DNA of 64,000 bases, taken from the NCBI GenBank assembly GCA_019828595.1, contig JAHQRK010000004.1:3844001-3908000 (forward strand). Direction: 5' to 3'. The notes under the pieces were generated by a model that saw nothing but the letters and a program-made list of their open reading frames with translations, searched no databases and was not told the origin of the DNA. This document shows positions 40,603-49,870 of this stretch, one piece after another. The DNA is from Aphanomyces cochlioides (taxonomy: Eukaryota; Oomycota; Saprolegniomycetes; Saprolegniales; Verrucalvaceae). The position numbers and the translations under genes are program-made. Position 1 is the stretch's first letter. Each line of letters starts with the position of its first letter.

Positions 40603-40680
40603 ATGTCAATGGGGAGTCTATTTGTAGTTAATGTAAACTACAAACTAATATTGCCCGAAGGCTCATCCCATTTCCAACTG
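40603..40680 (-). promoter_or_regulatory. Family B 3' UTR with two hairpins
   Basis: 78 bp. 40621-40644 is a perfect 9-bp inverted repeat (TTTGTAGTT/AACTACAAA, 6-nt loop). 40653-40662 in sense reads GCC-TTCG-GGC, a UUCG tetraloop hairpin, flanked by GGATGAGCC and GGCAATATTAGT exactly as the family A hairpin is. It ends TCCCCATTGACAT at the stub, with no poly(A). A likely reverse-transcriptase recognition element. Confidence 0.65.
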
Positions 40681-41895
40681 CTAGGCTGAATTGGAAATCA
40701 ATTTGGCTTTTCGTTTTCTTGATTCGCTTCGACGTTGGGACTTCGATTTCTTCGGTGTTTGTAAGCTAACACGGCGAATATGTCGGATAAAACTGACTCT
40801 TGGCATCTGACCCAGGGGGTATACATTTTCATTGTCTTGGATCATACATAGACTTCGGTCTATGCAGCGCTTGTATCGCTTGGCGAGGACCCAGCAATGG
40901 GATGTTGAATCAGTGACAGAAACAACCAAGAATTCTCCGTCAGGCTCATCCAATATCGCTCTACAGATATCACGAATTGGATCACCCACCGATTGCTTGA
41001 GCAGTTGACGGGAGAATATGGCGTCGTTGTAGTGGAATCCATGTGTGTATGCCAGCTTGAGAAAATCATGCATCTTGGAAGGGGGAATGCCCGCGTCTTG
41101 AGGAACTCCATGGGCCTCTTTGAAACCCGAAATGACTTCTTCGCTGAGCTCAAAATTGGAGACATTCAAATTGGTAGCAACGATTCGGATTGCAGCCGCA
41201 AGACAAGATTTGTCACTGTTGTTGCCAATTTCTAGCCACAGAGGATCCATCGCTCGAAATTCAGCAAGCGTTGGGGCGAGACCAGTGTTCGTGAGGAAGT
41301 GGGCTCCAGCTTGTCGCCATCGTTGGTACATCGCCACGGCTTCTTGACACCCGCTGAGGTCTTTTTCGTCGAACCAGTCTTTGTCGAGTCCATCCGGGCG
41401 TTGAAACTTCCAGTTGACTTGGTATTGAATAGTTGAAATTCGATTTCGCATTGATGCCACTTCGCGGTGGTCATCGATAAACAACACTTCATCGATGTCA
41501 TCATCGTCGGTTGGAATTCGCAGAGTGCGTGGGCGGTTGGTTGGGGCATCAGCCGTTGTCGCATTCGTTTGTGGCCTGGCTGGAACAGAAACATCGTCCA
41601 ATAGATCCATGAGGGATGGTAGCGGAGATCCATTGTCATTGCCCAAGGGGTCAAATTCGCGGGTGCTCGAGTTCAAAATGGACATATCAGGAGTAAATTG
41701 GTGTTCTTCAGTTGTAACTGGACTTGAAGGACGAGTGTCGGATGATTGCGTCATAGGTACAGAAATCTCAACTCCATCCACTCCCTCAAGAGTAATCCCT
41801 GGAGACATCGAGCTCCCCACACCTCGTGTAGTTATGGGTCTCGACGTCTGCGCGGGGAGTACGCTATCGGCAGTGAAAATCGTTGAAGCTTCCAT
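40681..41895 (-). CDS. B3 ORF3: chromodomain plus cysteine peptidase-like (intact)
   Basis: 404 aa from the first ATG (41895), nearly identical to B2 ORF3, with the chromodomain block (EVLFIDD, QVNWKF, WFDEKDL) and candidate Cys-His-Asp triad (DKSCL, SHCW, IQDNE) all present. The open frame continues upstream to 42057 and slightly beyond, to a TGA that follows the ORF2 TAA in the same frame by nine codons. Translation may depend on reinitiation, a separate mRNA, or readthrough. The ORF is specific to family B and lies between ORF2 and the short 3' UTR. Confidence 0.75.
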   Translation of the reverse strand: MEASTIFTADSVLPAQTSRPITTRGVGSSMSPGITLEGVDGVEISVPMTQSSDTRPSSPVTTEEHQFTPDMSILNSSTREFDPLGNDNGSPLPSLMDLLDDVSVPARPQTNATTADAPTNRPRTLRIPTDDDDIDEVLFIDDHREVASMRNRISTIQYQVNWKFQRPDGLDKDWFDEKDLSGCQEAVAMYQRWRQAGAHFLTNTGLAPTLAEFRAMDPLWLEIGNNSDKSCLAAAIRIVATNLNVSNFELSEEVISGFKEAHGVPQDAGIPPSKMHDFLKLAYTHGFHYNDAIFSRQLLKQSVGDPIRDICRAILDEPDGEFLVVSVTDSTSHCWVLAKRYKRCIDRSLCMIQDNENVYPLGQMPRVSFIRHIRRVSLQTPKKSKSQRRSESRKRKAKLISNSA

Positions 41896-42108
41896 TGTTG
41901 TTGTCTTGGGTAAAATCAAAAGTGAGTCTTGGAGAATTGTTTTGAGATTCTCACTGAACTTATTCTCAGTTGCGACACTTGAGTCAGGCACGATTTGATT
42001 GGGCAGTGAAATGTTTTGCGCGGATCGTGAGTGATGGTCGCCAGGATTCCCAATCAAAAATTCAGCTGGGATACCAAGTCAAGAATACAGCTGGGGCTTG
42101 TAATCAAA

Positions 42109-45100
42109 TTACTGGTGTTCAACTCGAAAAGACATGGGATATTTTTCGAATAGCTCGTTGTATCCAGCTTGAGAGAAAAGGACTGAGACCGCTTCGATGA
42201 TGTTTCGATAGTCGAAGTCGTCAGGCGAGAGCAAACGAATTGTTCGCCTGATGGAAGCTGTCCAACTGACAAATATAATCTCGTTCCATAGTAAAATCGG
42301 TAGAGGCCTTTTGCCATCGAACTTGGTTGCATTTCTTTGAGTCCATAAGGAGTACGTGATGGAAGCACAAAGGAGGGACCATAATTTGAATAATGCGTCA
42401 TGCAGGTGTTTTCCTCGCGTATTGGTCTTGAAGCGACTGATATTCGTGGTGGTTGCCCAATCAAACTTAACACCATAAGCACTCCATGCTCGCTCTTGGA
42501 ACATCCAAACTTGATGTACATGATGACATGTATGGAAGGCATGATGAAAAGTCTCAACATCCGAGCAATCTTCGTAGACACAACAAATAGCGTCAGGGTT
42601 TTGGATCTGCATATAGGAAAACCTCGAGTTGACGGGTAACATCTTCATGTGCAATCGAAACCATACATCGCCTTGAACAGGTGGAGGTAGATTACACACA
42701 GTACGAATGAGACGGATATACTTTGCTATGTCTTTGTCAGTTCTTGTCGTAGTCTTCATAGGATGTATAGCTTCAGTCTGGGGGGCGTGGTAAGCTAAAT
42801 GCACCACGTTTTTCTTGGGCCACGACTCGAAAGGTAAATCAGCATCCTTGATTCTGGCTGTAAACGGATGTTGACAAGTCGGGACATTAGGCAGTGGCGA
42901 CCCTTGCCGAATGTCAAACGATCGAACAACTTTGTCGAAGATTCGTGTGAGTTGATTGTAAATGTCGGTTGTGCGGGGCAATGTGGCAAAGTCCATGACT
43001 CCGTCCTGGTTTAGACAAACTTGGGCAGATGGATTGTTCGACGACATTCGGTTCACGAACATGGTCTCTGTTGGCCAAGCGCCATGTGGGGTCAGGAAAT
43101 CCTTCAGGCATCTGAGACCATTTTTGGCCCCGTGGCGGCACCAGAGACGCATGTCTTCATCTTTCACGACATTTGCTAACATCTTAGCAGAGCCGAAGTG
43201 CATTGCGTCGTAGGCTGTGAGCCATACCGGGAGGTTCAGTACCGTGTCGAGATTTGGAGGCACGCCGATTCGCTTACTCATGTCTGTGGCTGACCAATGT
43301 TTCCAAGTATCAAGCCACAGTGGATGGAGCTCGCGAAGCAAAAGCCACTTGGAGCTTGCATTTGGGTAGTATGAAAGAAAATCGAATGGGTGACTGTCTC
43401 GGAATAACTGATGTATTGTGCGGCTAAATTGTCGCTGTACAAGTTTCTTCCACACCAGGATTTCACCAGGAGAATCGGCAGACATAAAGAGCTGTAAACG
43501 AAGAAGGCGTTGTGTTCGCAGCCTCGATGCAATGTGGGGGATTCCCAAGCCTAAAGGCTTGTCGTACTGCCACCTTCTATGGATTGAGGGACGGTAACTC
43601 TCATCGAGCTGGGTCTTGCGGCAAAGTATGAACTTGTTTAACATTTGTTGCCACGTAACGACCATAGCAGGAGGCACAGGTACAACGGCTGTTACATGCC
43701 ACAACATAGATAGCAACATCGTGGAGGCAATAAGCTTTCGGCCCTGCAATGTCCTTGCTCGTTTACCCCATAGTTGAAAGGACGAGATGAATTTGTCGTT
43801 GAGTTTTTGAAGTTGGGAGTCAGCCGAAAGTCGATGACCAAAGAGAATACCAAGATATTTCGTACACTGACCAGTTGGTACGATATTGAGCAAACCATCT
43901 GCTTCGATGTCTTCTTGATCGAGATGGTCGTTGAGAACCAAGGTCATGCACTTGGAACGATTCAGACGGGCCCCTGAAGCCGTGCAAAACTCTTCCACAA
44001 TTGCCATTTGCTCCACAGCAGATTGCAGCGAGTTTGATAACAACGTCGAGTCGTCGGCAAAGAATATACTCGTAATAACTGAGTCGTGGGGGAGAGCGAT
44101 TCCAAGATGTGGGGACGCTCGGAGCATCTCACCAAGAGGTTCTAGGTATAGGACGAACAGTAGGCATGATAAAGGACAGCCTTGTTTGACGCCTCGAGTA
44201 GGTCGGATCTTAGGGCCAAGCTCGCCATTGAAGATGATCTGGACCAAAGGTGAGTCGTACAAAAGAGCTACCCACGCAATGAAACCATCACCAGTGTTGA
44301 CTTCTCTCAGCACATCAAGCATAAATTCTCGATCCACCATGTCGTACGCTTTCGAAAAGTCAAGGAATGTTGCATAGTAGTCGTGATCTTCGTTGGTGCA
44401 AAACGTTTGCAAAGTTTGCACAAGCAGGACGTGGTCATGCAGCCGTCGTCCTGGGACAAAGCCAGCTTGACTTGGGTGAATGAGATGAGGAGCTACTGTA
44501 GCCAGGCGATAAGCGAGGGCACGGGATAGTATCTTCACCTCCACTGACATGAGTGCAATAGGTCGGTAGTTTCCAGGATCGCCTCGATCACCAGCTTTGA
44601 AGAGCAGAGCCACAGCACTACGCCTTTGTTGAAGGAGTAGTTTACCGTGGTGGTGAAGTTGGTAGTTGAAGACCCTGACCAGGATTTCGGAGAAAGCCTC
44701 GGGTGCTACTTGGAAGAAGGCCGCTGGCCATCCATCAGGACCAGGAGACTTGTTTGGACTCATTGTCTTGAGAGCACTACACAGCTCGGCTGCTGTGATA
44801 GGTCTGTCTAGCTCCTCGCGTTGCTCATCATTGAGTTTGCGGGAGATAAACCGTATGACAGCCCTCCGCCTCGCCCGGTTTAGCCGAGGTTGTTCGCCAC
44901 GAGTGGTAGTCATTATTGCCTTCCAATGGGCAGTGAATCTCTCTTTGATAGTGGTAGGATCAGACACGGGAATGCCATCGACGTTGACCGTCGTGATAGG
45001 AACCTTGAGTCCTTGTGGCCTTCGAAAGAAGTGGCTCGTACCGCGTTCGTTGATATTTGCATGAAAATCGAATTGCTGATCCATGCGGTATTGGCGATAT

Positions 45101-46224
45101 TCGATTCTTGCGTTTTCCAGCGCCAACCGAGTAGCATCAACGGCAGCCTCGTCGAGCAAGCCAGCTTCGTATGATCGTTGTGCAGATATATGTCTCAGTT
45201 TTAGGCTTTTGAGCTCGTGTTGCATGGATTGGAGGTGGTGGCGATGACATTGTTGTAAACGTCGTTTGATTCGCTTAAGCCACCCATACCAGACGGCTCC
45301 CATGTTTGTCGATTCGTCCGCACGCATCTCAGAGAGGAGGTGTGATGCCTCTTCTCGTATGGCTTTGATGACGAGCGGGTCTTTGAGTAGCTCTCTCGGC
45401 AGCCTCCAGTAGCCACGGGTCGTGGGTGTATGACTTGTAGAGAGAACGACAGTGTGCTCCAAGTGATCTCCGGCAAAGCTGTTAGTGGCATATTTTGAGC
45501 TTTGGTAGGATTGGGCAACTAAATCTTGGTCAATGAACCAGTAGTCCAGACGATTGCTTCGTCCTGGACCGCTTGCCAGTCTTTCGTGAGGGTGGTGTAG
45601 GCGCCACGCGTCGATGACTCCTAGTTGTGACAGCCAGGCAAGACATTCGACTTTTCCAAAGGTGTGATCTTGCCGTGGTTTGGAAGCATCGAGGTGTTCG
45701 TTGACAGGAAGGTTAAAATCTCCCCCAACCAGGTGTACACTGTTAGCTTCAAAAGCGCGAGGGAGACTGTCAAAGAAACTAGCCCGATGTTGAGGGGTAA
45801 CTGGCGCGTAAATGTTGTGGATGTAGACTGGGGTTTCATCCCAGTACGTTTTGATCACAATATAACGGCCAGGGATATCGTGTTGTGATAAGTGCACCAG
45901 GCTTGAGAATCCAGGCATCGATTCGTGAAAGTATGATGCAACGCCACATCGACGGTTGTTCAAATTGTCCGTGCGGGTTGTTCGTAAGTCGTTGGTAAAA
46001 AGTTTGTACTTGCTAACACCCACTTCGTTGTCGAGGTGAGTGTGGAAAGTGTCAAGATGTTTTGCGTTGTTGAGTTTCGTTTCTTGAAAGAGAACAGCTT
46101 GTGTCGGTTTCCGAAGACGCCGTGCAACAAGATGTCCGTTTTCTTTCAGCCCATTGAGGTTGCTCGTCGTCACTTCAAGTATGGGGAGCTTGACAAAATG
46201 ACCAGCCGCGACCACTTTAGCCAC
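42109..46224 (-). CDS. B3 ORF2: APE endonuclease-reverse transcriptase (intact)
   Basis: 1,371 aa counted from the GTG at 46224. APE motifs SNLNG (Asn 22/24), QETK (Glu 48), GDFNLP (Asp 169, Asn 171), RLDY (Asp 227), GDH (Asp 253, His 254). RT motifs PNKSPGPDGWPAAFF, NYRPIAL, FLDFSKAYD (Asp ~622), TRGVKQGCPLS, FADD (~722-725). C-terminal zinc motif CVYEDCSDVETFHHAFHTC. The frame is closed by a TAG nine codons above the GTG and has no ATG before residue 103, which lies past two catalytic residues. It overlaps the ORF1 stop by 8 nt in +1 phase, so it must start at a non-AUG codon or be made by frameshifting. Confidence 0.9.
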   Translation of the reverse strand: MAKVVAAGHFVKLPILEVTTSNLNGLKENGHLVARRLRKPTQAVLFQETKLNNAKHLDTFHTHLDNEVGVSKYKLFTNDLRTTRTDNLNNRRCGVASYFHESMPGFSSLVHLSQHDIPGRYIVIKTYWDETPVYIHNIYAPVTPQHRASFFDSLPRAFEANSVHLVGGDFNLPVNEHLDASKPRQDHTFGKVECLAWLSQLGVIDAWRLHHPHERLASGPGRSNRLDYWFIDQDLVAQSYQSSKYATNSFAGDHLEHTVVLSTSHTPTTRGYWRLPRELLKDPLVIKAIREEASHLLSEMRADESTNMGAVWYGWLKRIKRRLQQCHRHHLQSMQHELKSLKLRHISAQRSYEAGLLDEAAVDATRLALENARIEYRQYRMDQQFDFHANINERGTSHFFRRPQGLKVPITTVNVDGIPVSDPTTIKERFTAHWKAIMTTTRGEQPRLNRARRRAVIRFISRKLNDEQREELDRPITAAELCSALKTMSPNKSPGPDGWPAAFFQVAPEAFSEILVRVFNYQLHHHGKLLLQQRRSAVALLFKAGDRGDPGNYRPIALMSVEVKILSRALAYRLATVAPHLIHPSQAGFVPGRRLHDHVLLVQTLQTFCTNEDHDYYATFLDFSKAYDMVDREFMLDVLREVNTGDGFIAWVALLYDSPLVQIIFNGELGPKIRPTRGVKQGCPLSCLLFVLYLEPLGEMLRASPHLGIALPHDSVITSIFFADDSTLLSNSLQSAVEQMAIVEEFCTASGARLNRSKCMTLVLNDHLDQEDIEADGLLNIVPTGQCTKYLGILFGHRLSADSQLQKLNDKFISSFQLWGKRARTLQGRKLIASTMLLSMLWHVTAVVPVPPAMVVTWQQMLNKFILCRKTQLDESYRPSIHRRWQYDKPLGLGIPHIASRLRTQRLLRLQLFMSADSPGEILVWKKLVQRQFSRTIHQLFRDSHPFDFLSYYPNASSKWLLLRELHPLWLDTWKHWSATDMSKRIGVPPNLDTVLNLPVWLTAYDAMHFGSAKMLANVVKDEDMRLWCRHGAKNGLRCLKDFLTPHGAWPTETMFVNRMSSNNPSAQVCLNQDGVMDFATLPRTTDIYNQLTRIFDKVVRSFDIRQGSPLPNVPTCQHPFTARIKDADLPFESWPKKNVVHLAYHAPQTEAIHPMKTTTRTDKDIAKYIRLIRTVCNLPPPVQGDVWFRLHMKMLPVNSRFSYMQIQNPDAICCVYEDCSDVETFHHAFHTCHHVHQVWMFQERAWSAYGVKFDWATTTNISRFKTNTRGKHLHDALFKLWSLLCASITYSLWTQRNATKFDGKRPLPILLWNEIIFVSWTASIRRTIRLLSPDDFDYRNIIEAVSVLFSQAGYNELFEKYPMSFRVEHQ

Positions 46225-48681
46225 GGGAAGCGATCGTTGTGAGATCCGCTAGGTCGCCGTGAATTAAAGTAGGTTCGCTTGGGTGAAACATGACTTGATT
46301 GTGGAGAGTGATATCCAAATCGTTGCTTTCGTGTAGTTGAAGGATTTTTGTCATGATGTGACACATCGATTCTCCGTCGCCAGTGTACATGAATTCCATT
46401 CTGTTCCATATGTGGAGGCCAAGGTCGGTGTACATCAGGAGTGACATGAGCGTTTCGGAGGATAGACTGCGTTTACCAAGGCGAGAGGGTAACGCTGTCA
46501 CTGGACTTTTTGTTGAGGCCAAAATTGCCGCATCGCTATTGAAATATAGTGGAGCATGAACTGCCATCAATACTTCTGCAATGGCCAGCACTTCTTCGAC
46601 TTCAACTCTGTTGAGGACGATGTCATCATCGGTGATGATTGCCTCGATGAGTGGGAGGTTGTTGACCATCTTCTGGTCACTGAACACCGAGATCACGTGG
46701 TCGTGAGTGATTGGAGTGCCGAATGTTGCCTCGTAGAGCTGACCAAAAGATTTTGTGCCACCACCAGACGCTCTTAGCCAACGATTAAGCAGTCGAAGAC
46801 GAACAAAGTATTCGAAGCTGTCACGATTGGAGACAAAAATTTGGTGCAGTTGCAGTCCAAATTCGATTGGCGCACGTTCTAGATGGATGCAGATCGTGTC
46901 AACACGCCCGTCCGTAATCAATTTCAATAAGTTGAAGGAATCGTGCGCTAACGCTTCCTTAACTTGGGCCGGGATATGTTGTGGTGCGTTTTGAGCCTTG
47001 GTGTCAAGGTCGTTGAGCTCGGCAAGTATGGCATCGAGAGACTTCTCAAACCTTTGGATTGAGCCCTCGTGGGGTTTGATCCCGCTAATGAACTCTTCAG
47101 CGGCAACGTGCACCTTGTCACCAGATTTGAGTGTCAGCTTTGGAACAATTACTTTGACAGTGGTGTTGCCAACTGTCGTTTCGTGTTCCTCGGGCTCAAC
47201 ATTAGCGCGTTCGTCCAGAGCCGCAAACATGTTCGGGGAGATCCAAGGACGATCAGGAGCTGGGATTGAGCCAGCGGAGATTGGGGTTTTCTTTCTTTTG
47301 CCTGTAGTTTGAACTTCAGTCCATTCCTTGTTGCTGTCTCGGGTCGTTTTCTGCCGTTTGGCAGTGGATGTCGAGACAGCGGCGTCTCCCCGTGGGCGGT
47401 GAGGGGTTGCGTGAAGTCCATGTTGGGTGGCGATTACATCGAGGTCAAGGCGCGCGAGCTTCTTGTCACGGTAAAACCATCCTTGACCAAACACGCGGAG
47501 GCACCGACCCTTGAAAATGAATTCTTCAATTGATCGACCGTCATTGTGCATAGATTCGGGTATAGCTGTCCCTTCAAAATACAAGCGATAACGAGAGCTA
47601 GCCAAGCCAGTCGTCGAGGAAACTGTGGAGTATGAGCCCCACAAAAAGCGCGGCTCAAGCTTTGACATGATGCTGAACATGAGACGTTCTTCATCCTGTC
47701 CTTGGAGACCAGATGGGATATCGATGAAATATCCATCAAGTATATGGGGCTCAGTCATGACAAATCTCTGAGAGCTGCCATCCTTTGCCACTTGGACTTG
47801 AGAGAGACTCCACGCAGCTTTTTAAGAGCATCTTCAGAGGCTATGCCCCACTTGAGAAGACGATTGGAGACATCTTTCTCGCACTTGATGACATCGACAA
47901 ATGCATCGTCCAAATCAAGCGCTTGGTTGTCAAACAATAGAGATGTCATTGCCTTGGAGATGTCGATGTATTTGGTGTATTGGCCAGTGGACATTTGTAG
48001 CCAGCCAACAACATCTCTGGGGGAATGTTTTTGGATGGGCAAAGTGTCGTCAAACGTGAGAGATCCTGTCGCGCGTTTTTGCAACAAGGACGCCAGCTCG
48101 GCCATAGTTGGTCGATAATGGCCGACGTCACTGTTCCGCTGAGCCTTGGCAGATTTAGCTCTCTGCTTGGCTTGGAATTCCCACACGCATTCGTTTGGCT
48201 TTTTGGTCGAGGTGTTCGACTCGGGTGGTATTGGCACGGAGCGTGTTGTAGCAGGAGGCGAGGCATCGATTTGAGCTTCAGGCTCCATTTCCACATCAAC
48301 ATTGGTGTCGCGAATCGATTGGTCTTCAGAGCGCGGCTCCAGCTCAGTGGCTTGAGTAATCGGTGGGGTATGTGGTTGGTTGTTGTTGGAGATATCCTCT
48401 ATGTCTTCATCAGGCATCGGAGAAACATTATCCTTGTTGACAGTTTTGTCGCTGGTACGAGCGCTTGGTAATGGCACGCGACCACCGAGTGTAGCAAGAC
48501 GTATGGGCGGTTGAGCAGCAGGCGGAGTTTTGTCGATGATTGAGTCAGGTTCATCGTCATCATCATCGTCAACAATCACCTCCATGATACTAGAAGCGTC
48601 CGAGGTATTGCGAAAGGGAGAGACAGAAAAAGCTGAGGGCTTGTGTGCATGAGCACGGCTGGAAGAGCGGGTAGTCGCCAT
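46217..48681 (-). pseudogene. B3 ORF1, frameshifted
   Basis: Same protein as the intact ORF1 at 58047-60512. A 1-nt deletion near 47796 (TTGGACTTG instead of TTGGATCTTG) splits it in the conserved middle region, just after LKKLRGVSLK. Start ATG at 48681 and the stop are conserved. Confidence 0.9.
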
Positions 48682-48733
48682 GTTGTCAGTTTTGGACAGT
48701 GGTACTGCGGGGTAGCTGGCAAATTGGAAACTC
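48682..48733 (-). promoter_or_regulatory. Family B 5' UTR/leader (B3)
   Basis: 52 nt; 48698-48733 identical to the family A leader at 39429-39464. Presumed internal promoter. Confidence 0.55.
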
Positions 48734-48781
<48 letters not shown>

Positions 48782-48806
48782 ACTGGTTCGATCCCGGTTC
48801 GTGGCA
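48734..48806 (+). tRNA. tRNA-Phe: tRNA-Phe (GAA), unit 7
   Basis: Identical to copy 1; 5' flank is the B3 leader, terminator TTGTTTT at 48807-48813. Confidence 0.98.
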
Positions 48807-49856
48807 TTGTTTTCACCACCACGCCTGCTTTTTCATTCACAACATCGCACCCTTCTTTTACACCACGGAGCGCACTTACACGCGCACACACTAACACATT
48901 GGACTTGTCCATTTCATTCACAACTCACACACCAACATAACCATGGACTGCACCTTTTACACTGCCATTCAAATTGCAAAGACAAAACACAGCATCCACG
49001 CACAGAATGCGATGCCATACATTCCTCCAAAGTCTCACGCCCAAGCTTGTCTCGCTCCTCTCTCAACGATCGAATGAAGCACAACTCATTCTCATGTCTT
49101 ACTCTCGACAGCACACACAACCAAAATGGCGTCTAAGCAAGACGTTGATGTTTTCAGCGACAATACACATTACAAGGCGATGGCTTCCTTCAGGACAGCA
49201 CACACTTAACAATCATACGCGGAGGAGTTCCATCATGTAGAGGCCATGCATCATATGCTGGACGTCGTATCGTGTTCTCTTCAAAGAGCTATGAATAAAA
49301 GAACGACCCATCCAATGCATGTGAAAGTTGCACGTAATGTGGAGCAAGCATACGTTGTCCACACTGATTCAAGTTCGACGAGGAGAATACTCTATGCTCC
49401 AAAAAGTGCTCTTTTGACGACTTCTCGAGGCGAGGGACAATGACCCTCGATTTCTGTCAATATTCCGATCTCATTCGAATCCCTCCTGTGGATAGTTCTT
49501 TCAACCACACATCGTTTGCTTTCTGAGCTACAAGACTCTAGATATTACTGTAGGATGAGTTTTTATGTCATTGCTTTAAAGTATATGTCATAGCATGGGA
49601 ATCGCCAGAAGAAAGGACCATGACGTGGTTAGCGAAGCATGGGCAGACGAGTGTATTCCCTGTGATGTGGAAATGAAACGGGATACTTTGTAGTATGGGA
49701 TGTCAGTTAGTTGACAATGGTGTGTTTGAGTGTGCGTGTTGTTGCATAAGCTGAAGGAGGTAGTGTTCAGGGTGTATGGGAGGTGTTGTCAGGGGTGTGT
49801 ATGTGTGTGGAAGAGGACGTGCGAGTGTGTGTGCATGGTCCTATGGAAGCATATAC
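48807..49856. repeat. Array spacer, unit 7
   Basis: 1,050 bp. Private 1-nt deletion near 49297 (GAATAAAAG instead of GAATAGAAAG) and a T-to-G change near 49794 (CAGGGGTG). Confidence 0.9.
48943..49526 (+). pseudogene. Decayed coding-like frame in spacer, unit 7
   Basis: Copy of the frame at 7564-8148 with an additional frameshift from the deletion near 49297. Confidence 0.3.
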
Positions 49857-49870
49857 GCCGCGATAGCTCA
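49857..49870 (+). repeat. tRNA-Phe 5' stub left of A6
   Basis: tRNA nt 1-14 joined to the 3' end of A6. Confidence 0.95.

Larger units (their letters stand above)
40603..48733 (-). mobile_element. Element B3: full-length family B retrotransposon (8.13 kb, ORF1 frameshifted)
   Basis: Complete from the tRNA stub to intact tRNA-Phe 7. Gene order in sense: ORF1, ORF2, ORF3. ORF2 and ORF3 are intact; ORF1 has a 1-nt deletion. It is therefore not autonomous unless ORF1 is supplied in trans, for example by B5 whose ORF1 is intact. Confidence 0.95.
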
